A stretch of DNA of 64,000 nucleotides from Roseobacter sp. CCS2 (GTDB taxonomy: Bacteria; Pseudomonadota; Alphaproteobacteria; Rhodobacterales; Rhodobacteraceae), in NCBI RefSeq assembly GCF_000169435.1, contig NZ_AAYB01000001.1:1178001-1242000 (forward strand), given 5' to 3'. Below are positions 59,437-64,000 of this stretch, one piece after another. Below the pieces are notes generated by a model. That model saw only the letters and a program-made list of their open reading frames with translations, did not search any database and was not told the DNA's origin. A program made the position numbers and the translations under genes. Numbering within the stretch: the first letter of the stretch is position 1; each line of letters begins with the position of its first letter.

Positions 59437-61272
59437 ATGTTTCGTTTTTTCGAAGGTCTTGTCGATCCCTATGTGCCATACAAAGAGACCGACACGCCGC
59501 CCCAGCGGCTTTACCCGTTTCTGCGTGAATACGCAGAGCCGTTTAAAAAGGTATTCTGGGTCACCGGCATAAGTTCAATCGTCATTGCCATCGTCGAAAT
59601 TTGGCTGCTGGGCTATTTGGGGCGGTTGGTGGATATCTTGTCCGATGGCACGCCTGCGCAGGTGTGGGCCGATAGTGGAGGCGAGTTCATTGTTGTTGCG
59701 GTCCTGATCCTGACCATGCGGCCTGCGGTCCACATGTTTCAGATCATGCTGTTGAATAACACCATCCTGCCAAACTTCGGAACTTTGGTACGGTGGCGGG
59801 CGCATCGCCATGTTTTGCGCCAATCGGTGGGCTGGTTTGAGGATGATTTCGCCGGTCGTATTGCGAACCGGATCATGCAAACACCACCCGCCGCGGGCGA
59901 GGTGGTGTTCCAGCTGTTCGATGCGATTACCTTTGCGCTTGCTTATGTCATCGCTGCCGCCGTTTTGATGGGGCAGGCCGATGCGCGGCTTCTGGTGCCG
60001 CTGATGTTGTGGATCGTGCCCTACATCTTTCTGCTGCGCTGGGTCGTGCGGCGTATTGGGCCTGCGTCAGAGGCGGCCTCAAATGCGCGAAGCGCCGTCA
60101 CAGGGCGCGTGGTCGACAGCTATACGAATATTCATTCCGTCAAGATGTTTGCCCATCACGACCGAGAGGTCGACTATGCCAAGGAAGCGATCGAAGAAGC
60201 ACGGCGCACATTCCAGGTTGAGATGCGGCTTTACACGATCATGGACGCGGGCCTGATGCTGTTGAATGGCATGCTGGTTGTTGGCGTCGTCGGCTGGGCC
60301 CTTTGGCTTTGGATGCAAGGTGCGGCCTCTGTTGGCGTGGTCGCTGTTGCCACGTCACTGGCGCTGCGTTTGAACGCGATGTCCGGCTGGATCATGTGGG
60401 CCGTTACGAACTTTTTCCGCGAATTGGGCGTCGTTTCTGAAGGTATGCAAACCATCGCGCAGCCTGTCACTTTGTTGGATCAGGCTGATGCGACACCATT
60501 GGCGGTGACGTCTGGGCAGGTTCAGATCAGTGATTTGTCCCACCATTATGGGAAGGAAACCGGTGGCCTGGACAAGATCAACCTGACAATCGCGCCGGGC
60601 GAAAAGGTTGGGCTTGTCGGCCAGTCGGGTGCGGGTAAATCAACGTTGGTCAAGCTGCTGCTGCGGTTTTACGATGCCGAACGCGGCACTATTTCTGTGG
60701 ATGGGCAGGATATCAGCCGCACCACCCAAGACAGCCTGCGCAGCGCCATTGGTATGGTCCAACAGGACAGCGCTTTGTTGCACCGGTCCGTGCGGGAAAA
60801 TATCCTTTACGGCAACCCCGGCGCCAGCGAAGAGGAAATGATCGCGGCCGCGCGAAAGGCCGAAGCGCATGAATTTATCTTGGGGCTTGAGGATAACGAG
60901 GGCAACACAGGCTATGACGCGCGTGTGGGTGAACGCGGTGTGAAGCTATCTGGCGGCCAACGCCAGCGGATCAGCCTTGCGCGTGTCATTTTAAAAGACG
61001 CGCCAATCCTGCTCTTGGACGAAGCGACCAGTGCGCTAGATAGTGAAGTCGAAGCCGCAATTCAGCAGACGCTTTATGGGATGATGGAAGGGAAAACCGT
61101 TATCGCCATCGCCCACCGCCTTTCCACGATTGCCCAGCTGGACCGGATCATCGTGATGGATCAGGGGCGGATCATCGAAGACGGCACCCATGACGCATTG
61201 CTTGCAGCAAATGGACAATACGCACGGTTCTGGGCGCGCCAATCCGGCGGGTTTCTGGGACAGACCGAATAG
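59437..61272 (+). CDS. ABC transporter, fused membrane-ATPase half-transporter 1
   Basis: A 611-residue exporter-type half-transporter. Six membrane segments (about 30-330) precede an ATPase domain (about 355-600) with Walker A GLVGQSGAGKSTL, signature LSGGQRQRISLARV, Walker B ILLLDEATSALDSE and the H-loop IAHRLSTI. It is close to the next gene in order, length and motifs, so the two came from a duplication and may form a heterodimer. Both ATP sites look catalytically intact. Lipid or drug export is typical; the substrate is unknown. Confidence 0.93.
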   Translation: MFRFFEGLVDPYVPYKETDTPPQRLYPFLREYAEPFKKVFWVTGISSIVIAIVEIWLLGYLGRLVDILSDGTPAQVWADSGGEFIVVAVLILTMRPAVHMFQIMLLNNTILPNFGTLVRWRAHRHVLRQSVGWFEDDFAGRIANRIMQTPPAAGEVVFQLFDAITFALAYVIAAAVLMGQADARLLVPLMLWIVPYIFLLRWVVRRIGPASEAASNARSAVTGRVVDSYTNIHSVKMFAHHDREVDYAKEAIEEARRTFQVEMRLYTIMDAGLMLLNGMLVVGVVGWALWLWMQGAASVGVVAVATSLALRLNAMSGWIMWAVTNFFRELGVVSEGMQTIAQPVTLLDQADATPLAVTSGQVQISDLSHHYGKETGGLDKINLTIAPGEKVGLVGQSGAGKSTLVKLLLRFYDAERGTISVDGQDISRTTQDSLRSAIGMVQQDSALLHRSVRENILYGNPGASEEEMIAAARKAEAHEFILGLEDNEGNTGYDARVGERGVKLSGGQRQRISLARVILKDAPILLLDEATSALDSEVEAAIQQTLYGMMEGKTVIAIAHRLSTIAQLDRIIVMDQGRIIEDGTHDALLAANGQYARFWARQSGGFLGQTE

Positions 61273-61280
61273 GCAGTTGA

Positions 61281-63113
61281 ATGACCCCAGAACGTTGGAT
61301 TGATCCTTTTGAACCTGCCCAAGGGCCCCCGCCGCAGACGTTGATGGCGTTCTTGCGCTGGTGTCTGAAAGGCAGCACAAAAGTCACGCTTGGGGCTGGA
61401 TTAGTATCTTCTATCGCAGGCACGCTCGAGGTTGCGACAGCACTTATGCTGGGTTGGGTGATTGATGCAGCCCTTAACTCCTCGGGTGAGGGGTATTTCA
61501 CAGAGAATGTGTTGCTTTTGCTGGGTGTCACCGCATTCTTTATTGTGTTGCGTCCGATTATCCTTGGCGTTTCTGGCGTCATGCAGGCGGTCGTGGTTGG
61601 CCCTTCGTTAAGTAATTTGATCTTGTCGCGTCTGCACCGGCACGCGCTGGGCCAATCTGTGACGTTCTTTGATGATGATTTTGCCGGCCGCATTGCGCAA
61701 AAGCAGATGCAGGCCGCGCGCGCCGCGACCGATCTGGTGGTCGATATGATCCACACGGTTGCCTTTGCACTGGCATCGTTGGTGGGGTCGGTCATCTTGC
61801 TGCTTACAATTGATGCGCGGTCAGCAGGGCTTTTGGCGCTGTGGGCTGTGTCTTACATTGCGCTAATCCGGTTCTTCATGCCCCGCATTCGCGAACGGTC
61901 CAAGGCACGTGCCGCGACGCGCGCCATGGTAAGCGGGCAGGTTGTTGATACGATCACGAACATCAAAACAGTCAAATTATTCGCCCATGATGACCATGAA
62001 GACCGCGCTGCGATTGACGCGATGGAAAATTACTGGGGCACCGCTGTGCGTTATGGCTGGTTGTCTGCATCGTTTCGGTTCTGGCTGATGGCGCTGGGCG
62101 GGCTGCTGCCTGTATTGTTGGTCGGTATGACCCTTTATTTCTGGACTACGGGTACTGCCTCTGCCGGTGATATCGCCGCAGCCGGGGCCATTTCACTACG
62201 TTTATCACAAATGACCGGCTGGGTCAGTTTCACGCTGATGGGCATGTATGCCAATGTGGGTGAGATCGAGGATGCGATGAACACGCTCAGTCCTGCGCAT
62301 ACGCTGACAGATGCGCAGGGCGCGCCAGACTTAATCGCGAAGGATGGTGCGATCACGTTAGACAACGTATCATTCAGTTATGGTGGTGGCCCTGGCGGTT
62401 TGAATAATGTGAGCCTTACCGTGCGTCCCGGTGAAAAGCTGGGTCTTGTCGGGGCGTCAGGTGCGGGTAAGTCGACCTTGGTGGCTTTGTTATTGCGTCT
62501 TTACGATGCCGAGGCGGGCAAGGTGCAGATTGATGGCGCTGATGTGCGCGATGTGACCCAAGAAAGCCTGCGCCGTCAGATTGCGATGGTCACGCAGGAA
62601 ACGGCAATGTTCAATCGGTCTGCCCGGGATAACATCAAATACGGCAAGCCGGACGCCACGCAGGACGAGATTGAAGATGCCGCACGTCAGGCTGAGGCGC
62701 ATGAGTTTATTCAAACACTAAAGGATCACAAAGACCGCAGAGGATACGATGCGCATCTGGGCGAACGCGGTGTAAAACTGTCAGGCGGGCAGCGCCAAAG
62801 GATTGCGATTGCGCGCGCTATCCTAAAAGATGCACCAATCCTTGTTCTGGACGAAGCGACAAGCGCCTTGGATTCTGAGGTCGAGGCAGCGATTCAAGGT
62901 GCGTTAGAGTCTATTATGGACGGAAAGACCGTGATCGCTATCGCCCACCGCTTATCGACACTCGCCCGTATGGACCGCATCGTCGTGCTTGACGCTGGCC
63001 GCATTGTCGAGGAAGGAACCCATGACGCGCTTTTGGCCCAGGGCGGCCTTTATGCGCGCTATTGGAACCGGCAGTCGGGCGGGTTTATCAACGTGAAAGA
63101 TGCGGCGGAATAA
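61281..63113 (+). CDS. ABC transporter, fused membrane-ATPase half-transporter 2
   Basis: A 610-residue paralogue of the preceding gene, 8 bp downstream. Six membrane segments (about 30-320), Walker A GLVGASGAGKSTL, signature LSGGQRQRIAIARA, Walker B ILVLDEATSALDSE and the H-loop IAHRLSTLAR are all present. With two complete signature motifs the pair would not show the one-dead-site asymmetry seen in many heterodimers, so homodimers are equally possible. Confidence 0.93.
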   Translation: MTPERWIDPFEPAQGPPPQTLMAFLRWCLKGSTKVTLGAGLVSSIAGTLEVATALMLGWVIDAALNSSGEGYFTENVLLLLGVTAFFIVLRPIILGVSGVMQAVVVGPSLSNLILSRLHRHALGQSVTFFDDDFAGRIAQKQMQAARAATDLVVDMIHTVAFALASLVGSVILLLTIDARSAGLLALWAVSYIALIRFFMPRIRERSKARAATRAMVSGQVVDTITNIKTVKLFAHDDHEDRAAIDAMENYWGTAVRYGWLSASFRFWLMALGGLLPVLLVGMTLYFWTTGTASAGDIAAAGAISLRLSQMTGWVSFTLMGMYANVGEIEDAMNTLSPAHTLTDAQGAPDLIAKDGAITLDNVSFSYGGGPGGLNNVSLTVRPGEKLGLVGASGAGKSTLVALLLRLYDAEAGKVQIDGADVRDVTQESLRRQIAMVTQETAMFNRSARDNIKYGKPDATQDEIEDAARQAEAHEFIQTLKDHKDRRGYDAHLGERGVKLSGGQRQRIAIARAILKDAPILVLDEATSALDSEVEAAIQGALESIMDGKTVIAIAHRLSTLARMDRIVVLDAGRIVEEGTHDALLAQGGLYARYWNRQSGGFINVKDAAE

Positions 63114-64000
63114 ATGCTGACAATTGAAAGTTTGACCCATCTGGGGATGGGGCGTGCCTCTGACGGGCAGTCATTGTTGCCGCGTGTTCTGCCAGGGGAA
63201 GAGGTGGATGTTGCGCAGGATGGAACCGTGCGGATTGTCACACCTTCGGTTAACCGGGTTGCGCCACCGTGCCGGCACTTCAAATCCTGTGGCGGCTGCG
63301 CGATGCAACATGCGACCGATGCGTTTGTCGCGGACTGGAAGCAGGACATCGTTGTAAAAGCTGTCCAAGCGCGTGGAATAGACACTGTTTTTCGTGATAT
63401 CGCGACGTCGCCGTCGCAATCGCGCAGACGTGCAAAACTATCAGGCAGGCGCACCAAGAAAGGTGCGATAGTCGGGTTTCATACCCGCGCGTCTGATACA
63501 TTGGTGCAGGTCCCCGATTGCCGATTGTTAACGCCTGCATTGATTGACAGCTTCCCTGCGCTGGAAGCATTGACCGTTCTGGCCTGTTCGCGCAAAGGCG
63601 AGATTGATCTGACAGTAACAGAGGCCAGCCTTGGCCCGGATGTTTTGGTCGCAACTGATAAAGAGCTGACACCGCAACTGCGTGTTGAATTGGCGGGTTT
63701 GGCCAATCAGTTCGGATTGTCGCGCCTTGTCTGGAATGACGAACCGGTGGTCATGATTAATCCGCCGGCGCAGGAATTCGGCGGAACAGGTGTTGTGCCC
63801 CCACCCGGTGCATTCTTGCAGGCCACCAAACATGGCGAGGCCACGTTACTGGCTGCGGTTGAAGAAATCACAATGAACGCCAACCGCATCGTGGACCTGT
63901 TTGCAGGTTGCGGGACATTTACCTTGCCGCTCGCAAAACGTGCTGAGGTTCATGCCGTTGAAGGCGAGGTAGCGATGTTGGATGCGCTTGATCGTGGCTG
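63114..64000 (+). CDS. class I SAM-dependent RNA methyltransferase (RlmD/TrmA-like), cut by the window end
   Basis: The frame from the ATG at 63114 (directly after the ABC gene stop) is open to the right edge: 295 codons of a protein usually near 400-450. It has the iron-sulfur cysteine motif CRHFKSCGGC (Cys53, Cys59, Cys62), with a further cysteine in VQVPDC. The SAM-binding motif is DLFAGCGTFTLPLAKR. This is the uracil-C5 methyltransferase family of 23S rRNA and tRNA. The usual N-terminal TRAM-like part is short. The catalytic cysteine region lies beyond the edge. Confidence 0.87.
   Translation, partial: MLTIESLTHLGMGRASDGQSLLPRVLPGEEVDVAQDGTVRIVTPSVNRVAPPCRHFKSCGGCAMQHATDAFVADWKQDIVVKAVQARGIDTVFRDIATSPSQSRRRAKLSGRRTKKGAIVGFHTRASDTLVQVPDCRLLTPALIDSFPALEALTVLACSRKGEIDLTVTEASLGPDVLVATDKELTPQLRVELAGLANQFGLSRLVWNDEPVVMINPPAQEFGGTGVVPPPGAFLQATKHGEATLLAAVEEITMNANRIVDLFAGCGTFTLPLAKRAEVHAVEGEVAMLDALDRG

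Overview
The window comes from the main chromosome of an alphaproteobacterium. The evidence is a bacteriochlorophyll operon (bchF-bchN-bchB-bchH), PpaA and PpsR regulators, the RegB/RegA redox system, a DivL-like protein without a kinase domain, and gene order typical of Rhodobacterales. An aerobic anoxygenic phototroph of the Roseobacter group fits best; I cannot name the species from sequence alone. Almost every base is coding. I found no tRNA, rRNA, insertion sequence, prophage or CRISPR array.

Layout. (1) 1-10061, photosynthesis and redox control. The minus-strand operon bchF-N-B-H leaves the window at its left edge. A short regulatory region with PpsR boxes and an FNR-like box separates it from ppaA-ppsR. 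Then come regA (minus) and regB (plus). (2) 10062-20517, a plus-strand run: a kinase-less divL-like gene behind a perfect CtrA box, tsaE, the cell-wall recycling pair amgK-murU, addB-addA and trxA. (3) 20523-28300, a capsule-type gene, hslV-(membrane protein)-hslU, a small membrane protein, an MFS transporter, then smr, mltA and a Tim44-like gene on the minus strand. (4) 28412-32186, fxsA and secB (plus), then maf-aroE-coaE-dnaQ (minus), tightly coupled. (5) 32184-32590, the only long non-coding stretch, AT-rich with DnaA boxes: the likely chromosomal origin of replication. (6) 32591-39922, hemJ, rho, mnmE, mnmG, rsmG, parA, parB, all on the plus strand, with two perfect 16-bp parS sites buried in the first codons of mnmG and rsmG. 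(7) 39919-47824, hemW, rdgB, rph (minus), hrcA-grpE and a TPM protein (plus), mutS (minus). (8) 47947-64000, metabolism and housekeeping: malic enzyme, a PfkB kinase, msrA, an aminotransferase/sulfotransferase pair, argG, Nudix hydrolases, Hsp33, CCA-adding enzyme, LysE exporter, two ABC half-transporters, and a 23S-rRNA-methyltransferase-like gene cut by the right edge.

How it fits together. The window joins three circuits. Oxygen and light control (RegBA, PpaA-PpsR, an FNR-like site) sits over the bacteriochlorophyll genes. Cell-cycle control is represented by a CtrA box in front of the divL-like gene. Chromosome replication and segregation are represented by oriC, parS, parA and parB. The strongest new observations are the origin itself, the parS sites that double as coding sequence, the CtrA box at divL, the overlapping FNR/PpsR sites, and the location of part of the photosynthesis cluster directly beside regBA and roughly 25 kb from the origin.
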